A DNA stretch of 64,000 nt from Halichondria panicea (lineage: Eukaryota; Porifera; Demospongiae; Suberitida; Halichondriidae): assembly GCF_963675165.1 (NCBI RefSeq), contig NC_087388.1:874800-938799 (forward strand), given 5' to 3'. The translations under genes and the position numbers were made by a program. How positions within the stretch are numbered: the first letter of the stretch is position 1; the number at the start of each line of letters is the position of its first letter. Shown piece by piece: positions 10,327 to 23,864 of this stretch. The notes beneath the pieces were generated by a model, which saw only the letters and a list, made by a program, of their open reading frames with translations, ran no database searches and was not told where the DNA came from.

Positions 10327-11546
10327 TATGCCTCGGTGCGCATGCGCAAGCGAGGTATACGGTAGTGTGTCTGTGTGTCTGTGTGTGTAGACTGTTTCAG
10401 CTGCTCAAGGATCAATGAAGTGCAAGTAAGAGTTTCTATAGGCTTCTAGTCATGCTTTCTTGGCTTGGTATTTGTGGATTTGCAAAATAAAGCTTCGTTC
10501 TCGAGTTATGCCTAGTTTTGCTTACTTGGAATGCCATTGCAGCCTTTTCAGAAGAGTCCGTAGCAAAACTTGTTCACCGAGTGTTGCTACTCTAATTAGT
10601 AGTTAGCTCTGCACTAGAACGCTAGCTATTGATAGCTGCAAGAGTGAGAAGAGAGTTGCAAGGCTCTGCTGACTTGATTGCACCCATTAGACTTGAATTT
10701 TTGGCGTCGATCGTTATTAACAACAATCATCGTCGATCATTACCCACTCTTTGAGTTTCCCTGCGATTCTGGATTCTGCATGCAGCAAAATTCATCATGA
10801 TAATTATATAATCAATGTGTGTATAAAAGCTAGCTATAGTAGCTTTATGTTATGTAGCTTTGGCACCTCCACCGAGGCATCAGCACCCGCGGTGCTTTCA
10901 TTACATAATGTAACACAGTTCAAAAGTCAAAAGTCAACATAATAATATGAAAGTTTATGACACATTTACACTGTAAGTTATACAATTGTAAGCTCAAACA
11001 GCTATCAAATTCTTCCATGCATAGCTGATTGTGTATGCGCATACTGTACGCGCATGCACCTGATAAGCCACAGAAGCACTAATCTAGTAAAAGTTATTAT
11101 ACACAATTACACGATCGTGTCTACCAGCTAGATTGTGTTCTTTCATGACCCTTTGGAGAAAATTTACGACTGGTATAACAGGTTGTGAGGAGTTGAACTT
11201 GATCTACATGTGGCAGCCAAAAGCACTTGTGGAGGGGTAGTTGTGCCCAACTAGATGTGCAGGGGGTGGTAGACAATACCAAAGCACCTTTGCATGCTGC
11301 CATGCATATGCATGGAGTGACGGTTAATAATGTTTAGCCAGGCATCGCCGCCGGACTAAATGCCTGTGATTTTTAATGTGGGTTCAAAGGTCAACATCAG
11401 CGCTTGGAAAATAACGCGGGCGTTTAATCAAGAAACAACAAAAAGCTCTGCAAGTGCAAGTGCGTTTAGTGGTGATGATCATTACCATATCAACCACATG
11501 GCCATCGATCAGAGGAGAACAGCCACTATACTACTGAACACTGACT

Positions 11547-14500
11547 ATGGCTCTCCAAGGTGAATCATCAATGGTATCTAGTTGTATGAAATGGTTTCTC
11601 AAAGCTGCAATATTTGTCATGTCTAGACGAGACTAACCCCAGCCTGTATCGTCTCCTGGACGCCCCTCCCACTCCCGACCCATACTACACAGATGACTAC
11701 ACTGCTCAGCACAAGGGATCCCGAAAAACCATCGTTATTGACAACGGTATATCTTATCTAAAAATCGATATTGTCACTATGTAACTCCCCCCCGCCCCCG
11801 CACAGGCAGCTGGCAGTGTCGGGCAGGATGGGCCGATGAGGAAGAACCTCGACTGGTGTTCAGAAATGTCATCGCTAGAACAAGAGGGAAGAAGGTGATT
11901 GTGTGTGAGGAGTTCATTGTGGCTGTTGACTAACTCAGCCCCCCCCCCCCCCCCACACACACACACGCACAGGGTGAAGCTGACACCACACTGATAGGCA
12001 ATGACATCACTAACGTTGAGGCCATGAGGTCCACTCTCCGCAGCCAGTTTGATCACAACCTAGTGACCAACTTCACCCTTCAAGAGCAGATCTTCGACTA
12101 TTGCTTCAGCCATCTTGGACTGTCTGGAGAGAGGAAGATCAACCATCCAGTGTTGATCACAGAACCTCTCTGTAACCCAGCCTACTGTAGGTGAGACACA
12201 TCAGCTTTCCATAACAGCCTGTCCTACTTTCGGCTTAATACCCAGGGGTAGTGTTAACCTCCTTCACAAGGCCTCAGAAGTGCGCCTTGGATCGAGGCTA
12301 GGCTAGTGTATGATAACTATCATAATCTGCTGATTTCAACAGTCCCAAAACTTCAATCTGAGCATACCAATCACTATAATTATTGAATTTGGACCACCAG
12401 AACTTGAGTTAATATGGCCGTTTATAATTTAACGCTGGGTTCCCTGCATTTTGAATCACATCGAGGTTTTGAGCTACATCTTATTTGATCAGCGTCTTGT
12501 TCAAGTAATGGCTTTACCCAATTCTACATGTAGCTATCCAATTTTAGGAAATCACTCTGGCTAACATGTACTTCACATTGTACGCAGGAGTCACATGACA
12601 GAGTTGCTCTTTGAGGGCTATGGTGTACCTGCCGTTACGTACGGGGTGGATGCTCTATTTAGTGCCCACCACAACCTGGGTGTGGTCGAGGACGCTATGA
12701 TAGTGAGTGTGGGTCACCAGACGGTCCACCTCCTCCCAGTACTAGCAGGACACCCAGATCTAGCACATTGTAAGAGGTGAGCAACTTTTATTTAATAGCA
12801 ATTTAATTTACCGTACATCAGGATGTGAGGTTAACCGATTGCAAATGACACTGTACAAACCTGATTGTGTTTCTAAATTGCAAATAGCATGCGCATGCTC
12901 ATTCTTTGTGCATTTTTTCGATTGTAATTTATGCAAAAACTTGCAATTTGCAATCGAAGCATTTGAAACCCGATATTTGGTATACATGTACGTACAAACA
13001 ATTTTATACCATTATCCCCCCTGCAGAGTGAATGTGGGGGGTCTCCACACGGCCAGCTACCTCCATCGTCTCCTAGCACTCAAGTACCCGGCCCTACAGA
13101 CTCACATCACTCTGTCTCGTGTACAGGAGGTGCTCTCTCAGCATTGCTCTGTATCCCTCGATTACCCGGGGGACCTGCGGACTTGGGCAGCCGGGAAATG
13201 TCAGGATGGGTACAAGGTTATACAGCTGCCTTTCAGTCAGGTAAGGAATGTGGCGTAGTGGATGGATTACAGTCATTGAGTCAGTTTACTCAACACTCGC
13301 TATATAGCACCGTATAGCGGGTTATTTTCGTATGGTGGAAATCTTCGTATATTTCGTATTGTTGAGCATCATACGAAAATTATAAAACAACAAAAATTAT
13401 TCTGCAATAGGTCAATATTAGTACGATTTGAGCAGTTCATACAAACATTTGCACCAACGAAAAGTTACAAAACAATAAGTTACCAATGTGTTTCATATGC
13501 TTCCCTCCATTTATTTGTGCAGGTAAATGTTCCCTCGGCCATGGACAGTGTTGCTAAGCAACAGCGGGACGTACAGAGGCGCCAAAGAGCGAGAGAGCAA
13601 TTGCTACGAGTCAATCAGAGAAAAAAAGAGGAGAAAATTGCCGAACAGACGTCTAGGCTTACAGCGCTGACTCAGCAGCTTGAAGCACAATCGACCTTTG
13701 ACCCCGAGGAGTACCAATTAATGTTGGAAGATATTGGGTTCACTACAGTCGAGGAATTACGTAAAGAAGTGGCCAGTGTGCGAGGGAGTGTGGAGGCAGA
13801 GCAAGAGAAACTAGCCAGTGTTGTCAAGAGCCTGTCAGGTGGTGGGGGCGTGGCAGGTGGGGGTGTGGCCAGTGGAGGTGTAGAGGAGGAGGAGGAGGTC
13901 TCAGAGGAATGGCTGGACAGCCTCAGAGAGAGGAAGAAGGTGATAGATCAGTGGTGATAGATTATATATACTAGCTACACGTAAGAGAGTAGATCAAGTA
14001 TCAATACTTCGCACACATACAGCACTTTGCATACCGTATCAATACTTCGCACACATACAGCACTTTGCATACCGTATCAATACTTCGCACACATACAGCA
14101 CTTTGCATAATTATTATGATTATAGACTTCATTTGTACTGTAAGCATCGACTTCCCTGTAAGGTAGTCACCCCTCCCCCTCATAAGGTGCATGTAGTCAC
14201 CCCTCCTCCTCCTCATTCCAAACACACTCCTACCACTGTACCAGGAGTTGCTGGATACTCGTCGAGTAAGGCAACTGAAGAAGCAAGATCTTGGCAAGCG
14301 TCGCAGTGCTGCCTCTCAGAAGAGAATGAGAATCATCTCTCTACTGGGAGCAGAGGAGAGTAACAAAAAGAAGTCAAAGCAACAGAAGGTGGGAGAGGAC
14401 ACCTTCGGAATGGACGACGATGATTGGAATGTCTACAGGACAATTGTAAGTGTGTTTATTTTGGGGAAGATTTTAGACTTTAGAGAGTTAAACTTCAGAG

Positions 14501-15574
14501 CAAGGATGCTGATGAAAGCACTGAGGAGAGGGAAGATACTGAACTACAAGAGATTGGTAAAGTGCTAGAGAAGCACGATCCCTCCACTGTAGGGTGAGTC
14601 TCCTCCAACTGCAGTCATTCATTCCTTCACTATGTACGTACTTGTATGTTGAATTTGTATGTACTATACAGTATGATATTTTCCTTTGTACATGTACTTG
14701 ATATTAAGTATAATTATATTCTCTTACGCATAAAATAGAATCAACTATTCCCTAGGCTAAAGGGTGGTCTGGTACGCCCTGTGATGGACGTGGCTAGTTA
14801 CTACCAGCTGGCTCTGGGTGTAGAGAGATTGAGAGCGCCTGAGGTGTTATTCCAGCCATCTATTTTGGGCATTGATCAGAGTGGACTGTCTGACTGTCTC
14901 GAGTATATGTTGAACTACTACCCTCAAGACCTCCAGCAGAGACTAGCCCAGGTACACTGGCTGGGGGGGGGGATACTGCTCATTAGGTTACTACATAATT
15001 ATAGTTACCAATTAATTATATTTGTTCAGTGGTAAGTGTTGTGTGTACTGGGTCCCTTAAAAAATTCTCATTGGAATTTAAAATGGTATGAAGACTGCAT
15101 TTTCAAAATGTCCATGTAATAGTAATTACAGAGATTGCACCTAGCTGTTACAGATTCTGTACTGTTGCTGGTAGTTAGAGACTATTTCATGTCACCTATT
15201 CTCATTTCGGCTACTTTCATTTGGCCTACAAATGCAAACGTTGGTGCTTATAACAATATTTTTGTTAGTATCTGTCTTGTCATACTCTTAATGATCCCAT
15301 GCATGCACAGAATGTGTTTGTGACTGGAGGGGCTGCCCAGTTCCACAACTTTGACTCTCGAGTGGAGGCTGACCTTTGCTCTGTCCGGCCGTTTCAGTCA
15401 CACCTCCGAGTGGTCTCAGCCGGAGACAAATTGTTGGACGCATGGAGGGGCGGGGCCTCCTGGTCATGTGACCCTCGTAACAAGGGCAGCTTTGTGAGTC
15501 GAGAGGAGTACTTGGAAAAGGGTGCAGAACACTTCAAAGAACACTCATATTCAAACATTAAAACTCTAGTATAG
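11547..15574 (+). CDS. ACTR5: ACTR5 (ARP5), INO80 chromatin-remodelling subunit
   Basis: Eleven exons (11547-11559, 11627-11746, 11806-11894, 11973-12190, 12588-12776, 13027-13240, 13523-13939, 14245-14445, 14499-14593, 14756-14951, 15311-15574) give 671 residues. ARP5 is an actin-related subunit that couples the INO80 ATPase to the nucleosome. The actin fold begins with IVIDNGSWQCRAGW and continues with ELLFEGYGVPAVTYGVDALF and RVNVGGLHTASYLHRLL. It resumes after the ARP5-specific charged coiled-coil insertion (exons 7-9, rich in Arg, Lys, Glu) at RAPEVLFQPSILGIDQSG and NVFVTGGAAQF. The end KEHSYSNIKTL matches the family's KEHCASNI as remembered. The start was chosen because the 4-codon first exon has a good donor and gives an in-phase DETNP continuation. 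A Gly/Val run near the end of exon 7 is unusual. It converges with TRIP13, with 219 bp between stops. Confidence 0.93.
13308..13440. repeat. Copy of the TGTATAGCGGGT element
   Basis: It begins CCGTATAGCGGGTTATTTTC and includes GAGCATCATACGAAAAT. Related copies lie at 22477-22612 and 28202-28330, and a short end at about 45588. This copy sits in an ACTR5 intron. Confidence 0.65.
14018..14108. repeat. 37-bp tandem repeat in an ACTR5 intron
   Basis: Roughly 2.5 copies of a unit containing CAATACTTCGCACACATACA followed by GCACTTTGCATA. Confidence 0.85.
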
Positions 15575-15793
15575 GTAGTACTTGATTGTACAGCTATAAT
15601 TATTATTATGTTACGTTTCATAATAATTATTAATCATGTGTTTGCTGTTTTAAATAATTATTTTATAGACATTTTCATGATGATAAGAATTGATGGTTGT
15701 TAAAATCAATAATGTGAGATTAAAAGGGATGACAAGCATGATAATTTTTGATCAACAGACAAATCTATATAGTTACACGTATGAGTTCATGCC

Positions 15794-18694
15794 TCACTGC
15801 CTGGCCAGCTCCTCCCTGTCCCCCAGCTGGGTGTCCACTGTACTGTCCAGAGCTGACAGGAACCCCTGCAGAGCTATGGCCGCCGTGTGGGGGGTTGTCG
15901 AGAGAGCCAGGAATGGTAGCTTCCTTAGAGTACGACCACTCAGTCCCTCACTCTTGCTAGAGGGTGTGTGTGTGTGTGGGGGGGGGGGGAGGGTTATATA
16001 TGGAATAGTAGCCAAATACTTGTCTTAATAGCTAAGAGCAGTACAATGGATAGAAGTAACTAAATTTCTACTGAAGTAATAGATATAGCACAAGACACCG
16101 AGTGTTTTATGAATATGTTGCATGAAACACGAGGATTCTCATGCTATATATCACGACAACCCCTTACTAAATCATGCCTCAAGGCTACGCGCGACCGTAT
16201 AATGAAAATAATATAACACAAGGGACTGTATGACTTTTATTACACTCTTGTAACCTTGACAACGTGATATAATATCTGTTTCAGAGACCTCAACATATTT
16301 TATATACATACATGTAGATGTTTGGCTCTTTTTAACGAATGTTGGTGTATTCTTACCATGCTATTAGCTTCAGCCTTTGTGTGTAGAAAGTTACACCATT
16401 TTCTCTCAGCTCAATAACATCTCGTCGTGGCGTAACGATCCCTACCTAGCGAGTGTGGGTGAGTGTTATATACAAGGGGGGGAGGGGGTTAGGGGGAACA
16501 TACCCTCATCAACTCCAGGACACACGAGTGGTAGATCTTGAACACAGCAGCGGGAGAGGGGTAACCAATGTACTGTTTGATATCAGCCCTATAAATATAA
16601 CAAAAATGAATAATCTAAGAGAACATGGCTGAACCCTATAGAAGCTGTTAGTTGCCATTCCACTTTAACCACTGGGCAGTTACAGCACACACAAACTGCT
16701 AATGATACTTAGAGAGAAGAAGCTCACCTATCAACAAAGGCGAGATCAATAGCACCTGTGATGTTTGAGGTGGTGAGGATAATGACGTTGGGGTACCGTC
16801 GTATCTGATCCAGCTGAGTCAGCAGTGCATTCACCACGCGAATGGCATCAGAAGGTTCAGCACCTAGAGGGGGGATCACACACGAGTATCAGATATTATA
16901 CAACAACCATGTGTTACAGTGTCACCAATGGTTTCTGACCTGACATGGATGCCTTGCGTGAAGCTGTGAGGCTCTCCACCTCATCAATGAGTACACACAC
17001 CAGGGCATCAGGATCCTCAATCAACTCTGTGATTTTAGCAAACATCTTCTGAACCAATTTCCCACTCTAGAGTAGGGGACGACCCTTCAATTAGAGAATA
17101 CTGATTAGCAGGGGCAGACTCTCACCTCAGAAAACCATTTGGAGAACAAACTATGGCTATTAATCTCCACCAACTGACCGTAGCTGTACCTGTAAGAAAA
17201 TGGTGCTAATTAATTCTCTTTTACTAGTACATGTAGGTACACTGTAGAAGATGCATAGCTACGTATAGAGAGGCCAACCAACCTTCTAGACAGTCGAATA
17301 CAGAGCTTCTGCGCGAGTGCTTTACACAGCGAGGTCTTGCCTGTCCCTGGGGGCCCGTATAGGAGAACTACTCTGTTCCAGGAGATGATGGATGAGTTCA
17401 CCTCTCGATCAGAGAACAGTAACGTTGTCTCAACATAGCGCAGAAGCTGGGAGGGAGGGGAGGGGTTATTCACAGTGTGTACATGCATAGTTGACATCAC
17501 CTTTGGTTTAATATCCATGTCATACACAAGACTCTCCCAAAGACCATGAAACTCAGCTGCAAAACAAAGGGTCCAAATACAATTATATACATTTCCACAA
17601 TCAAGCAACCACACGAGGACTTAAGGTTGGAAAATTAAAAATCATGGGCCTTGAGTAGTTGTTGCTGTGATTAACTGTTACATTCACATAATTATATTCT
17701 TCTCTACACATGAATTTTCTACGTGTAAACAGAGGTATAGGTACACCCACTGCTACTACATTGCTGCGTACTTGCTGGCAACATCCAGTGAGTAGCAGAC
17801 GACACATTGCTCTCCTCTTCCAGTTCTTCAGTGGATGGTCCATCATCATGGAGCTTGTATACGTGAAGCCGGATATGAGGTGAGGAGGGGTCAATGTACT
17901 GGATGGAGGCAAAGGTCGTGGGTACCAGGCTATCCCAATTAAAAGGCTAATATCGTAAGTGCTAGAAATATAATAATAATTATGCGAGCATAAAATTGTG
18001 CGTTTTGGCCGATTTTAAGGCTCCGAAACGTTATGCGATATTTACGTATGCAATTTACTTATTCAATGGGAATTGTACAAGCCTCGAATAAATTGTGCAA
18101 TACATTGTTGTTTGCAATTGTTGACAATGTACCCACACAGACATTATAGAAGAGGAGCTTAATGGAAACAGAAGTTTAACTGATAGTTTGAGTGATATGA
18201 TAGCCGCTGCATATTAAAATAGCATTAGTTCAATAGTATCATCATTTCTAGTGCCAGGGTATATTACTGAAAGTCTAACGGTACGGCAAAATGCATTTTC
18301 GTGCAGTACACACCTTATCAGTTGGTACATCAGTGATGGTGATGGAGATGACATGCTCACTAAGCACAGTGTCACTAAACTCAGTATCCACACTGTCCCT
18401 CAGGGCACCTGCCCTCATCAGATATCCCCTCACCAACTCATGCATCTGAGACGCTCTCAGTGTGCTCATTGGGGCCTGACATATCTCAACATGTACAGAG
18501 GACGGTTGTTCACTAGGTGGAGATGGTGTAGCTTGCTCCATAGGCTCTGGTTTAGTCGATGTGAGTGGCTGTGAGAATAATGTGGCCAGTTCTTGCAATG
18601 GCAGAGTGAGGGACTTGTATGAGGGTCTCCCAAACAGAGAGGCGGTCCTCTGGTTAGCAGACTCCTTAGGTGAGCTCATTCCACAGGCCTCCAT
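15794..18694 (-). CDS. TRIP13: TRIP13 (Pch2), AAA+ HORMA remodeller
   Basis: Ten exons (18314-18694, 17772-17946, 17501-17556, 17283-17446, 17126-17189, 16940-17066, 16728-16863, 16504-16588, 16357-16445, 15794-15956) give 479 residues, and every junction is in phase. TRIP13 unfolds HORMAD and MAD2 proteins in meiosis and the spindle checkpoint. Walker A is GPPGTGKTS in exon 4, Walker B is VLIDEVESL in exon 6, and sensor 1 is ILTTSNIT in exon 7. The C-terminal lid has [16 protein letters not shown]. The adapter-binding N-domain is present but more divergent, starting [11 protein letters not shown]. Human TRIP13 is 432 residues; the extra length is in the first exon, which carries Ser/Pro-rich residues. 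The last intron holds a (GT) and G-rich run. It diverges from ANKS6 (328 bp between starts) and converges with ACTR5. Confidence 0.95.
17957..18110. repeat. Dispersed repeat copy in TRIP13 intron 1
   Basis: It shares GTGCTAGAAATA, TTTTGGCCGATTTTA, CAATGGGAATTGTA and GCCTCGAATAAA with a copy at 61151-61300 inside an intron of the dsRBD gene. No coding capacity and no clear ends. Confidence 0.65.
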
Positions 18695-19022
18695 TCTGTA
18701 CACACACACGTACACACACACACACTCAGAAAGATAAGAAAAAATTGCCTTGACAACAGTTGAGCTAAGTTTTTGTCGGCCACGTGTTTTCCGTAAACTA
18801 TAACTCAGGATACACATCCGGTTACTTGACCTTTGTCATGAACCTGAGAAGCCCTACTTGCGCTATAGCATAATTATTTGACCCTTGACCCCAAATTAAT
18901 CCAATCTGCATTTATATAAAGCTATACAAACTGACTGCCAGAGACCTCTATGATTGAGATAAGGACGTGAGAGTACATTCCCATCAACTACACGGTCCCT
19001 GGAAGTGATATAAACCGAGAAG
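18695..19022. promoter_or_regulatory. Shared 5' region between TRIP13 and ANKS6
   Basis: 328 bp separate the two divergent start codons. A short (CA)n run lies next to the TRIP13 start. I see no other motif; the promoter role is inferred from position. Confidence 0.4.
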
Positions 19023-22000
19023 ATGGAGCAGAAGTTCATTACCAAAAGCATATTGTCTGCTGCTGAACAAGGCCTCAAGTCAGAACTACAAAGCTACATC
19101 AGTCGAGGGGTTGTGAGTGTTGTTGATGAGGAGGGGTCCACTCCGCTCATTTATGCAGCTGCCAACGGACGAGAGGAGATTGTACGGCTACTTCTAGACA
19201 AGAAGGTGGGCGTAGTCATTGCCCTCACCCTCCACACACACCCACACCACACACTCTCACACCCCCACACACACATATACCACACCGTCATGCCACACGC
19301 ACGCACACTCTTTCAGACGATAGCCTCCAATAAATTAGAATACAACACAGACGTGAAGTACTGCGACCAACAGAACATCTATGGATGGACAGCCCTCATG
19401 CAAGCGGCCTGTTACGGTCACATGAACGTGGTGATCTCTCTGATACAAAGAGGGGCCAATGTCAACATCCAGAATACTTGGGGAGCCTCGGCTTTAGTCG
19501 GTGCCAGTCAGGGCGGCTTTTACGGAGTAGTACACAAGTTACTCAACGTTGGAGCTGAAGCCAATCCTGATATTAGTACTGGAGGCATGGCCACTCTCAC
19601 TCCTCTTATGGCGGCCACCCAGTGTGGGCATGTGGAGATAGTCCAGGAGTTGTTGAGGAGGGGGGCGGATGTAGGGACCTGTCTCAAGGGGACACAGTGG
19701 ACGGCACTCATGCTAGCAGCTCTCAATAATCAGGTACATGCACCACAGTGGCTCTAAAGAAAGTCACTACTAATGGAGAAAATTAACTATGTAGTTATAC
19801 TCACATCTACCACTGTCATAATGACTATTGTAATTGTTTGCATACATACATGTACTGACGTCTTGCAATGATGCTTATGTATATTTGAGAGGCCATAAAA
19901 CTTGCCCTAGGATGATCCAATTGCACAAATTTTATGATTTACGAACAGATGGAATATTAAATCAGTTGGGGTTGATTTTGACAAAAAAGCGTGGGCTATA
20001 GGTGGGGAGAAATGCCCAATATGGGTCCGTTGAGCTAAACTAAACATACCATCTGAAAGGGCTCACCCGCTTCAGAAAAACATAAAAGCATGTGACTTAG
20101 GTGAACAAAAGTGGAGTTATGGCCTCTCAAATATAGCCCCATGTTTTAATTGTTAAAATACAGTACTGGGAGGACTGTCATACGGACACTGTACAGTGTA
20201 TACACACTGCCTTATACCCAGTCATTGAACTGCGTACTTCCTCCCTACTCAGCTGCCAGTGATGGAGCTGTTGTTACAACACGGTGCTGACAAAAAAGCT
20301 ACTGATATTAACGGGCAAACAGCTGCTGACCTTGCAGCCGCCCTGGGGCACACTGACATGGTCCGGCTGCTCACTGGCAAGAAACCAAGTAAGTTTTCTC
20401 TGTACGTGAGATCGCTATGGTAACTATAATGGTGGTAATTGTTTTGCAGAAGAGTGCTCGGAAGGAGAATTCTTTGATAAAGTGAAATCAGGTGTGTATA
20501 CAACAGTACATTGCATTCCTCAATAATTGCGCTATATTTGCATGTACATCATATTTATAATACTTAATTTCTCAAAAATTCCTTTTTAAATTATTAGATT
20601 TGTCTACGATTTCACTGTTTAGCTCATTTTGCTGGTATTAAATTGTACTCAAGTTGTGTTATTCATAGCGTTTCTAATTACTCTCAGTGGTTTTAATGAG
20701 ATTCATTGCATTTTTCAATTATCTCCGAGTGCAATTTTATTCTCATTCGCAGAAATAGTGGAAATATTAATACACGCGGAAATATGTCACATTAAGGTCA
20801 TTATTTCTTTACCCCTCCCACAGGTGACATTGAGAGGGTGAGAGTTGTGCTGGAGACTCAGAAGCAGCTGGCCAACAGCCGAGACAAGGATGGTGCCACG
20901 CCCCTCATGCTTGCCGCTAACAGAGGGAATATCAAGGTAGGGCAATAATGATACAGAGATGTTGTGATTTGTACCGTGTAACGGGAAACTTTGGTGAGTG
21001 TTTTAAAACCGCCAAATTAAAGTTTACCGGTGGATGCAACATCATTTCTGTAGTAGCCATGCCTTAGACACCAAATTAAAAATGCCAATTCGGTTCAAAT
21101 GGCTAATACTCACCAAATTTTCCTGTTCACACACCTGCATGTACAGATGGTGGAATTGCTATTGGACAGAGGAGCGGGTGCTAACACCACAGATGATAAG
21201 TACGGCTGGACTGCTCTCATGCTGGCAACACATCAGAGGTGATATAATTATATAGTGACAGTGACATAGTGACATGTACTGAGTGACCCCTCCCCCCACA
21301 GGAAGTACGAGGTGGTGCAGCTGCTCGGAGAGAAGGGGGCGGATGTTAGCGTACGTGGGAAGAGCGGTTCCACTGCATTTGACGTCGCTAATATGATCAG
21401 TAAGTCATTAAAATTTATTTGGTCATCTGACTATCACATGATCTTCAGGTGATATTAAGATGATTCGTCTGATTGCCAATATCACTGTGGAGCAGATTCA
21501 ACATGCTGGACCATCTGATGCCCCTCCTCCACTAGCCATTCCGGCGCTTAGTGGTGGGCGTGAGTCACTACGCAACCTCATGCCAAAGGAGAATGAGGGT
21601 GTGGTCAATGGTAAGGCGGTCAAGACAGAGGAGAAGGAAGCAGAGGACGTGAAGGTGCTGGATTTGACAGATTTGAAGCGCAAGTTGGACAAAGCTTATC
21701 GGACACCAACACCCAGTATCAGTGTGAGTAGCCAGCGCACCCACAACCAGTATCTAATTCCACTAGCTACATACTTTTCTAGAAACGAGCTACATACTTT
21801 TCAATCTCATTCTAAATTCAATACCTATTTTACGTAGTAAGCTAGACCTAAGAGGTGGTTAGTACTGCGACTTGTGTGGGCACATCCCTACCCCTGGTGG
21901 TATAGAGGCTCTGTATAGAGGCTCTATATAGAGGCTCTGTATAGAGGCTCTGTATAGAGGGGCTCTGTATAGAGGCTCTATATAGAGGCTCTGTATAGAG

Positions 22001-23729
22001 GCTCTGGGTATAATAACTAACACTTGCTCCCGTATTACTAGAATATTTTGCGGATACTTGTGAATGAACTAGATCAACAGAAAAGTTGACCCTTTGCTAT
22101 TTAACTATTGCGTTCTGGCAAGGATTGTATGTCCAGCCAGTGTAGGTGTTTGCGAAGCGATCAAAATTGGCTTATGTTTGATGCTCGTAAAACATTCTAG
22201 TAATACGGTACCTCAGGTGGATGATGAGGATAACTTAGCGAAAGAATCGTCTGTACAATCAAGGTTCCCCATGAAGCGTACGGTGGCTTCATCACCACAA
22301 CGACTAGCCACGCCCATACCCTCGTCTCTGTCCTCATCAGTGGCCAGTGAACTATCCTCTACATCCTCCAGCTTATCGGGTGAGGCCATGAGCACAAATT
22401 GTATTATTTGTATATAATTATACTAGACAAATCTTTGTATTGTACGTAGCACTATAATTATATTTCAGCATTGCGTATATACTGTATAGCGGGTGATTTT
22501 CGTTGGTGCAAATTTCGTACGAACTACCCATTTATATTTTTAAATATTTGTACAGCTTAGGATAGTGACGTAATTTCGTAGTTTTAATTTTCGTATGATG
22601 CTCTTTAATACTAATAATGTGGGTGCCCCCCGCCCACACATGCACAGGTCGAGTGGGAGTTAGTGACCCCTTCAGTGATAGACCACCACTCCCTCACAGC
22701 AGCCCCTCGCTACTGGGAAGGAAGAAACCTCCAAGTCTCTTCCTAAGAAATCAAGGAACTCAAAGCCTGGCCCCCAAAACCACCCCTAATTTCCGACCCT
22801 CTTCCTCCATTGCTACTGCCAGGAGAGCTTCGATGACGTCGCCTATGCAGCCAAAGCTAACACCCAAATCAAACTCCCCTTCGTTAAGGAGTAAATTAAA
22901 GGGGCAGGTCCCATTCTCGTACCCTAAGATGGAGCGAGATCTGACCAGGAGAAGAGCTGAGACGGTACCTGCGTCAGCTTATCGTGGTGTAGCCAAACCG
23001 AAGAAGAAGATCTCCCTACCCCGACCACCACCAGGAATCGGTAGGCACACCCTCCCTGTGATATTCACAAGTCTGCATAATACATGGATGCTTATCAAGC
23101 TAACCGAATGTGTACACTATACAGTATACAGTACTTATAATAGCGTGTACAAATTTACGAAACATGACCTGTTGTCTTGTTTTAGATGTCAAGAGTGCGC
23201 TAGAAATGGAATCCCTCGGACATCTCTACCCTGTTTTCAAGGAGCAAGAGGTAAATATGTAACTTGTCTTGTCATTAATTTGATGTGTCCACATGTGAGT
23301 TGCAGATCACAATGGTGGCGCTGTTGACATTGACTAGGAATGATCTGGCTGAGTTGGGGGTGAGATCAGAGGACACGGGGAGGGTGCTCTCTCTCATCAC
23401 TAAGCTTAAACTAATGTCATCTCCAGGCCACACTCCAGGCCAGTGTAAGTTAAGTGTATGGCTCTTATTCCCTTGCATTAGTGCTCTTAACTACTTTTGG
23501 TGCTGTCTATACAAAAAATGCATTGTAGTCATTGAATTGATTCTGATGTTATATCTCAAAGAAAGGGCTGTATAGAAGACACATGTGACCTAGCTGTAAT
23601 ATATTATTTGTATACTTTATTCTGTGATGTTATGGTGTTATATACACACGTGTTGCTATAGTGATGACCCCACCCCCCACAGATACGACCACACCTGCAG
23701 CTTCTCCAGTGTTCACCTTCCTACCGTGA
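19023..23729 (+). CDS. ANKS6: ANKS6-like ankyrin repeat and SAM domain protein
   Basis: Thirteen exons (19023-19205, 19317-19733, 20253-20388, 20450-20491, 20824-20936, 21147-21238, 21302-21399, 21449-21723, 22217-22379, 22648-23040, 23186-23250, 23306-23444, 23683-23729) give 720 residues. ANKS6 is a ciliary inversin-compartment scaffold that works with NEK8 and BICC1. About nine ankyrin repeats fill the first 430 residues, for example STPLIYAAANGREEIVRLLL, GWTALMQAACYGHMNVV, ATPLMLAANRGNIKMVELLL and GWTALMLATHQRKYEVVQLL. A Ser/Pro-rich linker follows, then a SAM domain near the C-terminus (LGHLYPVFKEQEITMVALL, then RNDLAELGV). Human ANKS6 has the same order and closely similar repeat text; ANKS3 is the main alternative, with fewer repeats and a weaker match. 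It fits with BBS4, another cilium gene, 2.1 kb downstream. Introns 8 and 9 carry miniature elements. Confidence 0.85.
21904..22014. repeat. 17-bp tandem repeat in an ANKS6 intron
   Basis: About six imperfect copies of AGAGGCTCTGTATAG and variants. Confidence 0.9.
22030..22208. mobile_element. CCGTATTACTAG MITE, copy (b), most complete
   Basis: This 179 bp element has terminal inverted repeats CCGTATTACTAGAATATTTT and, inverted, ACATTCTAGTAATACGG. The right end stops 8 bp before the 3' splice site at 22217, so the element supplies most of the acceptor region. A TA dinucleotide flanks the right end, which would fit a Tc1/mariner-type origin, but the left TA is not clear. Confidence 0.75.
22477..22612. 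repeat. Copy of the TGTATAGCGGGT element
   Basis: It begins ACTGTATAGCGGGTGATTTT, includes CAGCTTAGGATAGTGACGT and ends TTTTCGTATGATGCTCTTTA. It closely matches 28202-28330 and lies in ANKS6 intron 9, 35 bp before the next exon. Confidence 0.75.
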
Positions 23730-23864
23730 GAACATTGCAGCTTTAAAGAACATACTCCTACCATAAAATTATTGCACAATTTGTGTCTTGAAAGTTTGTG
23801 TGTTTTCAAAATCAGTTCAACAAAATTGAAACATGGAATGTGTAAAAAGTAATTATTGTCTCAG

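Larger units (their letters stand above)
9925..11546. other. Intergenic between death-domain kinase and ACTR5
   Basis: 1.6 kb without a supportable gene. It contains two strong palindromes (10218-10260 and 10285-10326) and a direct copy of the dispersed repeat (about 10404-10650). It must also contain the divergent promoters of the kinase gene and ACTR5. Confidence 0.6.

Noticed and set aside
13308-13440. TGTATAGCGGGT copies as conserved regulatory elements
   Set aside because: Three long dispersed copies in unrelated introns, with degraded ends, fit a mobile repeat better than a shared regulatory site.
21834-22014. Possible CRISPR-like array from the AGAGGCTCTGTATAG repeats
   Set aside because: Units are contiguous without unique spacers, and the DNA is an intron of an animal gene; it is a simple tandem repeat.
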